Assembly: GCA_002344055.1 (NCBI GenBank)
Contig: DDTH01000006.1
Coordinates: forward strand, 1 to 64,000
DNA length: 64,000 bases
Direction of reading: 5' to 3'
Origin: Sphingomonadales bacterium UBA2369
Lineage (GTDB): Bacteria; Pseudomonadota; Alphaproteobacteria; Sphingomonadales; Sphingomonadaceae
Shown here: in pieces, positions 51,331-60,365 of the stretch
Layout: each line of letters opens with the position of its first letter
How positions within the stretch are numbered: position 1 is the first letter of the stretch
Made by a program: the position numbers and the translations under genes
The notes under the pieces: model-generated
What the model was told of the DNA's origin: nothing
The model's input: the letters and a program-made list of their open reading frames with translations, nothing else
Databases searched by the model: none

Positions 51331-51364
51331 CGGGGCGGCCACTCCATGAAGGAGGGCCGCCCCG
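51331..51364 (-). terminator. Hairpin after the phasin gene
   Basis: CGGGGCGGCC pairs with GGCCGCCCCG, with additional pairing toward the loop and one bulge. On the minus strand it follows the phasin stop by 40 bases; the tail ATTGCGTTT is only weakly T-rich. Confidence 0.55.
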
Positions 51365-51404
51365 AAATCCCGGACCTCGGCCCGGGGATATTCAAAGCCG
51401 AAGC

Positions 51405-52238
51405 TTAGGCGGCAACCGCCTTCAGACGCTCCTGGGCAACCGCATAACGGCTGGCCAGCGGCTCGGCGACATCGTTCGACATCTTCACGACCGTCTCGGT
51501 GACGCGCGAACCCTCGGCGACGAACTGGTCGAACGCGCTACGGGCGAACTCGCTCTGCAGACGGAAGAAGTCGGTCGGCGACTTCACTTCGGCGAAGCTC
51601 TTCATGTTGGCCGAAGCCTCCTCGAAGCTGCGACGGCTGTAGTCGGCCGCGCCCTGCGAAAGGGTTTCGGCATACTTGGCGGCGGTCTTCTGCGAAGCGA
51701 CCAGCGCCTCGACATTGCCGCGGGTCAGGTCGGCCAGTTCCTCGACGAAACGGGCGCCCTTTTCCATGGCGACCTTGCCCTGCTCGTTCGCCTTGGTGGC
51801 GGCGGCGCGGAACTGCTCGGTGGCCTTCTCGGCAACCTGCTTGGTGGCTTCCTGGGTCTTCTGGATGGTGTCGGTCATGATCTTTGCTCCTGCATTCTTG
51901 CTGTTCGAAACGGTCTTGGTCTTCACATCGGTCGACGCCTTGACTGGCGCTTTGATTGGCTTGGCCGCGGCCTTCGGGGCGGGTTTCGCCGCCCGGACGA
52001 CCGGCGTCACCGCGACAGGCTTCGCTGCCTGCGCTGGCGCCTGAACCGCCGGCGTCACCGCCGGCACGGCCTTGGGAGCCGGCTCCGCGGCCTTGACGGC
52101 CGGAGCGGCGGGCTTCGCGGCCACGGGCGTTACCGGCTTCGCTTCGACCGCTTTGGCGGTCTGCGGCACCGGAGCGGCCTTAGCCGGTTCAGTCACCTGG
52201 TTCTTGGTCTTCGCGGGCACATTCTTGCGGTCCGCCAT
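51405..52238 (-). CDS. Phasin-family protein with long Ala/Pro/Lys-rich N-terminus
   Basis: A 277-residue protein. The C-terminal ~130 residues (about 148-277) match the phasin helical domain that coats polyhydroxyalkanoate granules (QFRAAATKANEQGKVAMEKG, RGNVEALVASQKTAAKYAETL, DFFRLQSEFARSAFDQFVAE). The first 140 residues are low-complexity, rich in AKP and AAP repeats, like histone- or PhaF-type basic tails that may bind DNA; this is unusual for a phasin of this type. ATG 52238 follows GGGAGG. Two PhaR-like sites lie upstream. Confidence 0.88.
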   Translation of the reverse strand: MADRKNVPAKTKNQVTEPAKAAPVPQTAKAVEAKPVTPVAAKPAAPAVKAAEPAPKAVPAVTPAVQAPAQAAKPVAVTPVVRAAKPAPKAAAKPIKAPVKASTDVKTKTVSNSKNAGAKIMTDTIQKTQEATKQVAEKATEQFRAAATKANEQGKVAMEKGARFVEELADLTRGNVEALVASQKTAAKYAETLSQGAADYSRRSFEEASANMKSFAEVKSPTDFFRLQSEFARSAFDQFVAEGSRVTETVVKMSNDVAEPLASRYAVAQERLKAVAA

Positions 52239-52252
52239 GACACGACCTCCCT

Positions 52253-52318
52253 TTGTTGCGATGCAGCATTTAGGGACGTGATAAGCGGGGTTCAAGGCAT
52301 TTTTGTTGCGTTGCAGCA
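52253..52318 (-). promoter_or_regulatory. Paired PhaR-like operator sites upstream of the phasin gene
   Basis: Two 16-base direct repeats, TTGTTGCG(A/T)TGCAGCA on the plus strand (52253-52268 and 52303-52318), lie exactly 50 bases apart, about five helical turns, 15-80 bases before the phasin start. On the other strand each contains TGCANCGCAACA, differing by one base from the PhaR motif TGCRNYGCASMA that I recall from rhizobia. PhaR is a repressor released by PHA granules. Confidence 0.6.
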
Positions 52319-52349
52319 AAAAATTTCATGCCACTTCAAAATCAGTGAC

Positions 52350-52931
52350 TTAGCCTTCGTATCGAACCACGCCGTCGCGCAGCCTGTAGGACGCGCCGGT
52401 TGCAGCGCAGCGCGTTTCACCATCACCGGACATGGGCAGATCCAGCCGTTCGCCATGCCGGCTGATCCAGCCGATCTGCCGCGCCGGAACGCCGGCCATC
52501 AGCGCGTAGGCCGGGACATCGCGGTTCACCACGGCGCCCGCCGCGACGAAGGCATATTCGCCAATCGTCGCACCACAGACGATCGTGCAATTCGCGCCCA
52601 GGGTCGCGCCAGTCCGCACCAGCGTCGGCCGATACTCGTCCTTCCGCTCGATCAGAGAGCGCGGATTGTAGACATTGGTGAAGACCATCGAAGGGCCGCA
52701 GAATACGCCCTCCTCCAGCGTCACATCGTCATAGACGGAGACATTGTTCTGGATCTTGCACCGGTCGCCGATCACCACCTTGTTCCCGACGAACACATTC
52801 TGGCCGAGCGACACGCCTTTGCCGATCCGCGCCCCGGCGCAGACGTGGACGAAATGCCAGACGCGCGATCCTTCGCCGATCTGCGCGCCCTCATCCACGA
52901 TCGCGCTCTCATGGGCGAAATAATCGCTCAC
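52350..52931 (-). CDS. WbpD/WlbB-like sugar N-acetyltransferase
   Basis: A 193-residue left-handed beta-helix acetyltransferase with hexapeptide repeats (GARIGKGVSLGQNVFVGNKVVIGDR, GATLGANCTIVCGATIGEYAFV). The plan and the segment SVYDDVTLEEGVFCGPSMVFTNVYNPRS match WbpD, which acetylates the 3-amino group of UDP-GlcNAc(3NH2)A. A C-terminal extension with Cys (RCAATGASYRL) is present. The ATG overlaps the previous gene's stop (ATGA), the next gene being the dehydrogenase. Confidence 0.88.
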   Translation of the reverse strand: MSDYFAHESAIVDEGAQIGEGSRVWHFVHVCAGARIGKGVSLGQNVFVGNKVVIGDRCKIQNNVSVYDDVTLEEGVFCGPSMVFTNVYNPRSLIERKDEYRPTLVRTGATLGANCTIVCGATIGEYAFVAAGAVVNRDVPAYALMAGVPARQIGWISRHGERLDLPMSGDGETRCAATGASYRLRDGVVRYEG

Positions 52932-53878
52932 GGGCGGCGCTTGGCGAATTCGTGATAATCGCCGGTCAGCGGCTCCGGCCTGGCGTGGCGGATGTGGGTA
53001 ACCGCTTCGACCGCCGAACGGCTTTCCTCCAGACGGAAGCCTTCGCCCGCGAGAATACGTTCGTAACTGACCGTGTGCAGATCGGTGAAGCCGCCGGAGA
53101 ATTCGATCTCCTCGCCATCGATGGTGATCGACCGGAAGGTCCGCTGCCCGGCCTCGCTTTGCGCTTCCGGCAGGTCCGCCGCATCGACCGACAGGAACCA
53201 GCGCACCCGCGCCCGCTCATATTCCAGATAGCCGGCGGCGCGCACATCCTCGTTCAGATGCACCCTGTTCTCCTGCACGCGGCCGAACAGGAAATGCAGC
53301 ATATCGAAGAAGTGGACACCGATATTGGTCGCGATCCCGCCCGACTTGCCGACATCGCCCTTCCAGCTGTGCAGATACCAGCGGCCGCGCGAGGTGATGT
53401 AGGTTAGGTCCACCTCATGCTTGCGGTCCTTGGGGCCTGTCTCGATCGCCTGCTTGAGCGCCACGATCGCCGGGTGGAGGCGCAATTGCAGGATGGTGTT
53501 CACCTTCCGCCCGGTCGCCTCCTCCATCTCCAGCAGGCCGTCGATATTCCACGGATTGGATACCACCGGCTTTTCACACACCGCATCCGCCCCGGCCCTG
53601 AGCGCGAAGCGGATATGCGCGTCGTGGAGGTAATTGGGCGAGCAGACCGACACATAGTCGATCCGGTCCTCGTGACCGCCACGCGACAATTTGTCGATGT
53701 GCCGGTCGAACCGCTCGAACTCGGTGAAAAAGCTGCTTTCGGGAAAGTAGCTGTCGATCACGCCGACCGAATCGCTCGGGTCGAGCGCGGCGACCAGCCG
53801 GTTGCCGGTCGCCCTGATCGCCTGCATGTGGCGGGGGGCGATATAGCCGGCCGCCCCGATCAACGCGAAATTTGCCAT
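52928..53878 (-). CDS. WbpB/WlbA-like Gfo/Idh/MocA dehydrogenase
   Basis: A 316-residue NAD-dependent sugar oxidoreductase. N-terminal Rossmann motif FALIGAAGYIAPRHMQAI, then CSPNYLHDAHIRFALRAGADAVCEKP with the conserved Glu-Lys-Pro, and IATNIGVHFFDMLHFLFG in the C-terminal domain. WlbA/WbpB oxidises C3 of UDP-GlcNAc uronic acid, making the keto sugar for transamination. Directly upstream of the acetyltransferase; the usual aminotransferase (WbpE) is not between them. Confidence 0.88.
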   Translation of the reverse strand: MANFALIGAAGYIAPRHMQAIRATGNRLVAALDPSDSVGVIDSYFPESSFFTEFERFDRHIDKLSRGGHEDRIDYVSVCSPNYLHDAHIRFALRAGADAVCEKPVVSNPWNIDGLLEMEEATGRKVNTILQLRLHPAIVALKQAIETGPKDRKHEVDLTYITSRGRWYLHSWKGDVGKSGGIATNIGVHFFDMLHFLFGRVQENRVHLNEDVRAAGYLEYERARVRWFLSVDAADLPEAQSEAGQRTFRSITIDGEEIEFSGGFTDLHTVSYERILAGEGFRLEESRSAVEAVTHIRHARPEPLTGDYHEFAKRRP

Positions 53879-53919
53879 GCGCTGTCCTTAGCGATCCGTG
53901 CGCGCAGGCCAAGCCGCCG

Positions 53920-55293
53920 TCATGCGCTCAGATGCCGCGGGCCGTCATCGCCGGCGTCGCGGCCGGACCGTGCCTTTGCCGACGGACGCGGCTGCGCCAT
54001 CAAGGCGAGGCAGACGGCGAAGAGGGTCGAGATCGCGGCGGTGCGCAGCGGATAATCGACGAAGCTGTGGGCGATGATCGCCGCCGACGCGATCACGGCC
54101 GCGCGGGCGAAATGATCCGGCTGTTCGTCCCGTATCCAGATGGCGTAGGCGCGCCGCCCCCACCACCAGAGCAGAGCCAGCAGGAGCAGGATGCCGGGGA
54201 TGCCGGTCTCCAGCGCGATCTCGGCAATGTCGCTATGGGCGTGATTCACCCACTGCGTGGTCGTGGCGGCGGGATCCTCGGACAGCCGGTAGACGCTGGC
54301 GAAGGTACCGACGCCGGACCCGGCCGGGAAATAGTCGCTTGCGGCCGAGAGCGTGGTCCCGACCATCTCCTGCCGCGACGACGTGCTTTCGCTGGCCCCC
54401 TTCATCAGCGCGCCGCCGGAGGTCGGGCCGAGGAAAATGAAGGAGACGCAGGCGGCCAAGCCGAGAATCACGGCGAGCGGCGCCCAGGCCGGAACCCGGC
54501 GCTTGCGGAAGCGCAACAGGAGCGCGCTGGCCGCGAGCACCGCGATGCCAAGGCCGGCGCCGGCGAGCGAGCCGTTAATGGCCAGGCCCACGAGAATGAC
54601 GAGGGCAGCGCCACCGAGCATGACGGCAAGCCCGGATGTGCCCTTCACGGAGCCGGAGCGGCGCCGGCCCGCATAAAGAGCCGCCGCGAACGGCAAGGCG
54701 CAGAGCAGCAATGTGGCCTGATGGTTGCTGTTGGCGAAGAAACCGACGCCCATGCCGAAGTTGGTTTCCTGGTAGAGATAGAAGGGACTGCCGGCCCCGC
54801 CGGTCAGCTGCAGCGCCGCGAGCATCACCGAGGCGATCGTCACGGCGATAAGCGACCAGGCCAGGATCGACGTGCGGTAGGCACCCAGCCGAACGATGCC
54901 GAACAAGGCGGCGAAGGCGGGGAGCAGCCATAACAGACCCGCCACCGTTCCCTCCGGGTTGAGCGACAGCGGCAGCCAGGGCAGTTCCTGCCCGATCATG
55001 GTGAAGCCCTCCGCCACGCGCTCGCGGCCCGGGAGCATGGTCCACAGACTTGGCGGGAGCGGCACGAGCTGCAGCAGGATCACAAGGACGAGGGCGATGG
55101 CCAGGAGCAGAAGCGTCCGCGCCGGGACCGGCTGGTTGCCGGGATCGCGCACGAGCGCCCAGGCGATCACGGGAATGGACAGCAATTGCAGTGCCAGATT
55201 GCCGCGATAGCCGCCTTCCGCCGGAATGCTGGCGCCGCCCAGCAGCAGGCACAGGACGAGCAATGCCGGGACGATGAAATGGCGGGCGGTCAT
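53920..55293 (-). CDS. O-antigen ligase / polysaccharide polymerase family membrane protein
   Basis: A 457-residue protein with about 11-12 transmembrane helices and a Wzy_C-type periplasmic loop (about 285-365: DYFPAGSGVGTFASVYRLSE, NHAHSDIAEIALETG), in which the conserved HxHNxxL-like segment reads HAHSDIAEIALE. It polymerises or ligates glycan repeats outside the inner membrane. It overlaps the next gene upstream (55290) by four bases, so it is in the same operon as the kinase and export genes. Confidence 0.88.
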   Translation of the reverse strand: MTARHFIVPALLVLCLLLGGASIPAEGGYRGNLALQLLSIPVIAWALVRDPGNQPVPARTLLLLAIALVLVILLQLVPLPPSLWTMLPGRERVAEGFTMIGQELPWLPLSLNPEGTVAGLLWLLPAFAALFGIVRLGAYRTSILAWSLIAVTIASVMLAALQLTGGAGSPFYLYQETNFGMGVGFFANSNHQATLLLCALPFAAALYAGRRRSGSVKGTSGLAVMLGGAALVILVGLAINGSLAGAGLGIAVLAASALLLRFRKRRVPAWAPLAVILGLAACVSFIFLGPTSGGALMKGASESTSSRQEMVGTTLSAASDYFPAGSGVGTFASVYRLSEDPAATTTQWVNHAHSDIAEIALETGIPGILLLLALLWWWGRRAYAIWIRDEQPDHFARAAVIASAAIIAHSFVDYPLRTAAISTLFAVCLALMAQPRPSAKARSGRDAGDDGPRHLSA

Positions 55294-56492
55294 GACGCTC
55301 CTCCCGACGAGGTGAGCGACAGGCGGGGAACGGTCAGGCGTTGCGTCGCGGGGAATTCAGCCGCTACTCCGGCGAAGGTCACCCATTGCGCCTCGCAACC
55401 GGCGGGAACGGTAAAGTCCACTTCAGCGCGGCGACGGGTCGTGCTCACCTCCCGGAACGGGAAGGTGGCCAGGTTCGCGCCGCCACGACAGGCAAGGCTC
55501 AGCTCAATCCGGCTGCCCTGCCCGTTCGCGCTGCCCTCGGCTTCGAAGGCGAGGCGATAACGGCCCGGGCGCAGCATCAGCAATTGGCGGGCCAGAGGTC
55601 CGGACTTGCGCCCGAAAAATTCGATCTGCAGACCGCCCTCACGGCCGCGTTCCGCAGCGCCGACATCGTTGACGCTCAATTCCCAATTGAAGGGCGGCGG
55701 ACCGGGCCGGCCGCGGAAATCCGGGTCGTAGACGAGATCGCGCGCATCGCCGCCGACGAAGCGGCGCCACAAATCGTAGGCGCGGCGCTCCTCGCCGCCC
55801 TCGACAAGCCGCGCCAGCAACAGCCGCTGCCATTCGGCGAAACCGCCGTCGGCACGGGCCGGCTGCCGCCGCGCCAGGTTCAGGATGATCTCGGGATCGC
55901 CGCCATCGGTGGCGAGCTTGGTCAGCACATCGGCCATGATCGGCTGATCGCCCACCGCCTCGACGAGCGCGTCGCGCGCTTCGGCGGAACCGGTGAGCCG
56001 CACCAGCTGCGGCACGAGCAACTGGTTGCCGCGCGGCTCCAGCCGGGCCAGCACCGCCAGCTCGGCGCTGCCCTGGCGAACGCGGCCGGTGCGCAGATAC
56101 AGCGCCATCAGCGCCAGCCGCGCATAGCTGCTGCGCGGATCTCGGGCGCGCGCCTCGAGCAGCAGCCTTTCCGCCTCGGCCAGATTCTCGCCCTCGAGCG
56201 CGCGCATGCCGTAGAAGAACATGGGCTCGCTCGCGAGCGGCTGCCGCTGCATCGCGGCGCCCAGTTCGGCGAAGGTCTCGGCCCCCAGCCGGCCTTCATT
56301 CGCCAGGAGTTCCTGCCCCGCCGCGTTGAACACGCGCGCGGGCCGGTCGTCGGCGATCCAGTTCCGCTCCGGAAAGGCGCGCGGCAGATAGGCCGCGAGC
56401 GAGAGCCAGGCCACGCCCATGGCGGCCAGCCCGGCCAGCACGATCCGGATCAGCCTGGGCAGCGGCACCGCTCCCCGTGCGCGCCTAGCCAT
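55290..56492 (-). CDS. Membrane-anchored TPR protein of the polysaccharide locus
   Basis: A 400-residue protein: N-terminal helix (about 15-37, IRIVLAGLAAMGVAWLSLAAYL), TPR-like helices (about 60-240; GENLAEAERLLLEARARDPRSSYARLALMALYLRTGRVRQG), and a C-terminal beta-rich domain (about 260-400; FFGRKSGPLARQLLMLRPGRYRLAFEAEG) like a carbohydrate-binding jelly roll. Its ends overlap both neighbours, the kinase by eight bases. Role in the locus is unknown; TPR proteins often scaffold synthesis. Confidence 0.75.
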   Translation of the reverse strand: MARRARGAVPLPRLIRIVLAGLAAMGVAWLSLAAYLPRAFPERNWIADDRPARVFNAAGQELLANEGRLGAETFAELGAAMQRQPLASEPMFFYGMRALEGENLAEAERLLLEARARDPRSSYARLALMALYLRTGRVRQGSAELAVLARLEPRGNQLLVPQLVRLTGSAEARDALVEAVGDQPIMADVLTKLATDGGDPEIILNLARRQPARADGGFAEWQRLLLARLVEGGEERRAYDLWRRFVGGDARDLVYDPDFRGRPGPPPFNWELSVNDVGAAERGREGGLQIEFFGRKSGPLARQLLMLRPGRYRLAFEAEGSANGQGSRIELSLACRGGANLATFPFREVSTTRRRAEVDFTVPAGCEAQWVTFAGVAAEFPATQRLTVPRLSLTSSGGAS

Positions 56493-58710
56493 TCTTGCTG
56501 ACGATCAGCCTGATCTCGCGATTGCGCTGTTCGACCGCGCCGTAGCGATAGGCCTCATAGGAATAGCCATAACCGACCGCGTCATGCTTGTAGCGGGTAA
56601 GCACCGCGCCGACGACATTGGCCCCCGCCTGGCGGATACGGCCCAGTGCCTCGACCGCCGCGCGGGTGCGGGTCTTGCCCGATTCGATCACCATCAGCAC
56701 GCCATTGGCGGAGGAAGACAGCAACGGCGTGTCGGCGAGGCCGAGGATCGGCGGGCTATCGACCACCACCACGTCATAATGGGTCGATGCCTCGTCGAGG
56801 ATCGCCTTGAGACGCGGCGCGGACAGCAATTCGGCCGGGTTCGGCGGGAGCGGCCCGCACGGCAGCAGGTACAGACCTTCCTGACCTTCCGGCTGAACGA
56901 CGTGATCGAGCACCGAATCCTTGTTGGTCAGCAGATTGGCAAGGCCGTCCTGCTTCTCACCGCCGGTGACGAAGGCGGGTTTGCGCATATCCGCGTCGAT
57001 CAGCAGCACCTTGCGGCCCAGGCGCGCGAAGGAAGAGGCGATCGCCCATGACGTGGTCGATTTTCCTTCCGCGGGCCGGGTGCTGGTCACAAGCAGCACC
57101 TTGGGCGCGCCGCTCTCCGTGGTGAATTGCAGCGACGTGACGGTGGAGAAATAGGCCTCGCTGATCTGCGCCGCATTGTCGGCCAGATCGTCGATCACCT
57201 TGTTCTTCGAGGTCGGGATGCCGCCGAGGAAGGCGAGGCCCAGCTTCTCGCGGACATCGTCCGGCGACTTGATCGTGTCGTTGATGAATTCGAGCAGCAG
57301 CGCCAGGCCGATGCCGAAAGCGAGGCCCAGCCCGAAGCCGGCAAGCAGATTGAAGAACAGGTTCGGCCGGAACGGCCCGCCCGGGACTTCGGCGCGATCG
57401 ACGATCGAGGCCTGGCTCTGGCCGACACCGCCGGCCACGCCGATCTCCTTGAAGCGCTGCAGCAGCGCATCATACAGCGCGCGGTTGGTGTCCACATCGC
57501 GCTGCAGAATATTGTACTGGATGGTGCGGCCGCGCAGGTTCAGCACCGCCCCCTGCAATTGTTGCACGCGGCCCTGCAGCGCGCGCTCCTCGGCCGCCGC
57601 GGCCTGATAATCGGCCTGCAAGGTGCCGGTCCGGCCTTCGCGGACATTGCCCGCCTCGCTGCGGATCGCCTGCTCCAGCGAGGTCATGCGCGCGCGCATC
57701 TGCACCATCGCCGGATAATCGGCCTGGAACACGCCGAGCTGCTCTTCATATTGCGCCCGCAGCGTCGCCAGTTCGTTGCGCAGAGCAGCCGTCCGCTCGC
57801 TGACTTCGGCGGTGTTGGTCGTCGCCCTGCCCTGCCGGTAGCGCTGTTCGGCCGCGATCCGGCGGGCAGACGCCTGCGCCAGTTCCTGGTTCAGCGCGTT
57901 CAGCGAGTCGGCGGTCGGAGTGCCGGCATCACTGCCGGGAACGCCGCCGCCGGGCGCGCCGCCGCCGCCGGTGTTGATGATCCCCTGCTGCTGGGCATAG
58001 GCGACCAGCTGCCGTTCGCTATTTTCCAGCTCCTGCCGGACGATGCCGATCTGCCGCTGGAGGAAGTCGCGCGCATAGGACGAGGCCTGATAGCGGCGCT
58101 CCAGCCCCGAATTGATGAACGCCTCGGCATAGCCATTGGCGACGCGCGCCGCGAGCGATGGGTCGGCCGAGACGAAATCGACATTGACCAGGCGGCTGCC
58201 GACCTGCGGCTCCACCGAAACGCCGCCCGCAAGAATGGACGCGGCCCGGCGCTGACGATCCTCGCGGCTTGCCTCCGGATTGGTCAGATTGGGGTCGGAA
58301 GCGAGATTCAGCTCCTGCACCACGCGCTCTGCCAGCGCCCGGCTCTGCAACAGCCCATATTGCGTCTGCAGGAAGGCTTGGTCGTTCGAGGCGCGCTGCA
58401 GCGAACGGTCGTTCTCGACGACCTCCACCACCGGCGGGTTGAGTTCGAGCTTCACCGATGCGCGATAGAGCGGCGTCGTCAGCAACGTCATGATCACGCC
58501 GGCGGCGACGCCCGCTGCGGCAAGGCCAACGATCAGCCAGCGCCAGGACCACAGGATGTGGAAGATCGCGGCGATGTTGAACGTGCCGGGATTGGCCGGC
58601 CCGGTGACATAGTCCGCCGGCTCCAGCGGGTGGAGCATCGTGCCCGTCCGGGCGCGCTCAGCGATCGGCCATGCGCCCGCCGTGCGCGGCTCCAGTTCGT
58701 TCTTGCCCAT
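56485..58710 (-). CDS. Wzc/ExoP-like polysaccharide co-polymerase and tyrosine autokinase
   Basis: About 741 residues. A Wzz chain-length domain with two flanking helices (about 55-78 and 425-450) encloses a large periplasmic coiled-coil region, then a cytoplasmic BY-kinase with Walker A TSTRPAEGKSTTSWA (Lys550), Walker A' VLLIDADMRKP and Walker B DVVVVDSPP. The C-terminal tail is tyrosine-rich (YKHDAVGYGYSYEAYRYGAVE), the autophosphorylation cluster. ATG 58710 is chosen; a TTG at 58731 is possible. A glycine-rich insertion (GGGGAPGGGVPG) lies in the periplasmic part. Confidence 0.93.
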   Translation of the reverse strand: MGKNELEPRTAGAWPIAERARTGTMLHPLEPADYVTGPANPGTFNIAAIFHILWSWRWLIVGLAAAGVAAGVIMTLLTTPLYRASVKLELNPPVVEVVENDRSLQRASNDQAFLQTQYGLLQSRALAERVVQELNLASDPNLTNPEASREDRQRRAASILAGGVSVEPQVGSRLVNVDFVSADPSLAARVANGYAEAFINSGLERRYQASSYARDFLQRQIGIVRQELENSERQLVAYAQQQGIINTGGGGAPGGGVPGSDAGTPTADSLNALNQELAQASARRIAAEQRYRQGRATTNTAEVSERTAALRNELATLRAQYEEQLGVFQADYPAMVQMRARMTSLEQAIRSEAGNVREGRTGTLQADYQAAAAEERALQGRVQQLQGAVLNLRGRTIQYNILQRDVDTNRALYDALLQRFKEIGVAGGVGQSQASIVDRAEVPGGPFRPNLFFNLLAGFGLGLAFGIGLALLLEFINDTIKSPDDVREKLGLAFLGGIPTSKNKVIDDLADNAAQISEAYFSTVTSLQFTTESGAPKVLLVTSTRPAEGKSTTSWAIASSFARLGRKVLLIDADMRKPAFVTGGEKQDGLANLLTNKDSVLDHVVQPEGQEGLYLLPCGPLPPNPAELLSAPRLKAILDEASTHYDVVVVDSPPILGLADTPLLSSSANGVLMVIESGKTRTRAAVEALGRIRQAGANVVGAVLTRYKHDAVGYGYSYEAYRYGAVEQRNREIRLIVSKNG

Positions 58711-58747
58711 GGAAGGATTGCTGCCTGACAAAAGAGTGAAACCGCGC

Positions 58748-59506
58748 TCAGAACGGCCGGAAAAGGGCGATCAGCGGGAGCGTCTGCAGAATATCCTGGA
58801 ATATCCCGCGATTATTGTTGCTCGCGACCACGACGATATCGCCCGGGAAAATCTCCGGATCAGGCATCTCGCCGCGACGGATGCTCTCCAGATCGAAGGC
58901 CGCCGCCATGCGCTGGCCCTGGACCTGGCGGAAAATGGCGAGGCGCCGGGCATTGCCCTGCGTCGGATCGATCCCGCCGGCCGCGGCGATCGACTGGATC
59001 AAGGTCATCGGGCCGGTCACCGGGAACAGGCCCGGCCGCCGGACGCCGCCCTCGACCGTGACATTATTGTTGTTGGATTCGCGCACCGCGACGGTGACGT
59101 CGGGATTGCGCAAATAGCGCTCGCCAAGCCGCCGGGCGATCTCCTCACGGATGTCGCCCGTCGTGCGGCCGACCGCCGGCACGTCACCGATCAGCGGGAA
59201 CGGAATGTTACCGGCCAGATCGACACGGTAATCCTTGCTGAGCGCGTCCACCCGGAACACGGTGATGTTCAGCATATCGCCGGTCGAGACGCGGTACGTC
59301 GCTCCGAACGTGGAGGCGCGCGGTGCATCCGGCGCGCCGAATGTCGGCGGCGTTTCATATGGGATCGGACCACCGCGACTGCCCGCATTGGGCGAGCAGG
59401 CGGACAGCAGGGCCAATGGCAGGATGATACCGGCCGGCGCGAGCACCCGCGCAAACGGCGACAAAAGAACTCGAAGCCCGGTCAGGAGCCTACGCATGTG
59501 AAACAT
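58748..59506 (-). CDS. Wza-like polysaccharide export lipoprotein
   Basis: About 252 residues. The signal peptide ends with a lipobox (LLSAC), then Poly_export (TYRVSTGDMLNITVFRVDALSKDYRVDLAGNIPFPLIGDVPAVG) and SLBB domains (VTVEGGVRRPGLFPVTGPMTLIQSIAAAGG). It forms the outer-membrane channel through which the glycan leaves. ATG 59506 or 59497 are likely starts; earlier in-frame codons to 59644 overlap the phosphatase gene and are doubtful. First gene of the minus-strand operon after the phosphatase. Confidence 0.92.
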   Translation of the reverse strand: MFHMRRLLTGLRVLLSPFARVLAPAGIILPLALLSACSPNAGSRGGPIPYETPPTFGAPDAPRASTFGATYRVSTGDMLNITVFRVDALSKDYRVDLAGNIPFPLIGDVPAVGRTTGDIREEIARRLGERYLRNPDVTVAVRESNNNNVTVEGGVRRPGLFPVTGPMTLIQSIAAAGGIDPTQGNARRLAIFRQVQGQRMAAAFDLESIRRGEMPDPEIFPGDIVVVASNNNRGIFQDILQTLPLIALFRPF

Positions 59507-59591
59507 CTTGTGCACAACTTTCCGAATCGGCCATTCCATTAGTCGGTTGCGGCGCGGCAAGGCAAGAGTCGCGCCTTCCCGCACCGCGCCG

Positions 59592-60365
59592 TCAGACCGC
59601 CTCATCCGCCGCTGCGGTGGACAGAAAAGCGCGCTCCGCCCCATCGATGACCAGGGCAGTCAGCACGCCGCTGCGATAGGCGCCGGTGTCGATGCCGATG
59701 CGGTTCGGCCGCTCATCGACTTCATCGACGATCGTGTGGCCGTGCACCACGACAAAACCGTGGTCGCCGGCATCGCTGAGGAACGGCTCGCGGATCCAGC
59801 GCAGATCGTCGCGGCTCTGCTGTTCGAGCGCGAGACCCGGGCGGATGCCGGCATGGACGAACAGATAGTCACCGAAGCGGAAGGTGTCGTGGAAGCCCTT
59901 CAGGAACCGGCGATGATTGTCCGGCACGGCGCGGCGCAGGCGCAGCAGCGCCTCGCCCTCCGGCAGCACGATCAGATCTTCGGGCGCCAGGCCGTAGCTT
60001 TCGACACATTCCTTGCCGCCATAGGTCAGCCAGGAATCGAGCTTCTGCGTCTCGCCGCCGAGAATGCGGAGGAAATATTCTTCGTGATTGCCCATCAGGA
60101 AGACGGGATTCAGCCGGTCGTGGCGATAGGTGCGCAGCCGTTCGATCACGCCGGCCGAATCCGGGCCGCGATCGATCAGGTCGCCGACGAAGACCAGCCA
60201 GGCTTCGCCGACCGGCCGCGCGGCAAGGTCCGCCTCGATCTTTGCGATCAGTTCGTCGAGCAGCGACTTGCAGCCATGCACGTCGCCGATCGCATAGGCG
60301 CGGGCGCCGGACTTGCCGCGTGGCGCCTTCGCCGCCGAGCCGCCGAAAAGCTTGCGAAAAACCAT
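59592..60365 (-). CDS. Calcineurin-like serine/threonine phosphatase
   Basis: A 257-residue metallophosphoesterase with the three core motifs AIGDVHG, VGDLIDRGPDS and MGNHEEYF, and the later HAGIRPG and VHGHT, giving all two-metal ligands. It resembles PrpA/PrpB-type protein phosphatases. Located about 85 bases upstream of the export gene on the same strand, it could be read into the polysaccharide operon. A link to the tyrosine kinase is not established. Confidence 0.9.
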   Translation of the reverse strand: MVFRKLFGGSAAKAPRGKSGARAYAIGDVHGCKSLLDELIAKIEADLAARPVGEAWLVFVGDLIDRGPDSAGVIERLRTYRHDRLNPVFLMGNHEEYFLRILGGETQKLDSWLTYGGKECVESYGLAPEDLIVLPEGEALLRLRRAVPDNHRRFLKGFHDTFRFGDYLFVHAGIRPGLALEQQSRDDLRWIREPFLSDAGDHGFVVVHGHTIVDEVDERPNRIGIDTGAYRSGVLTALVIDGAERAFLSTAAADEAV

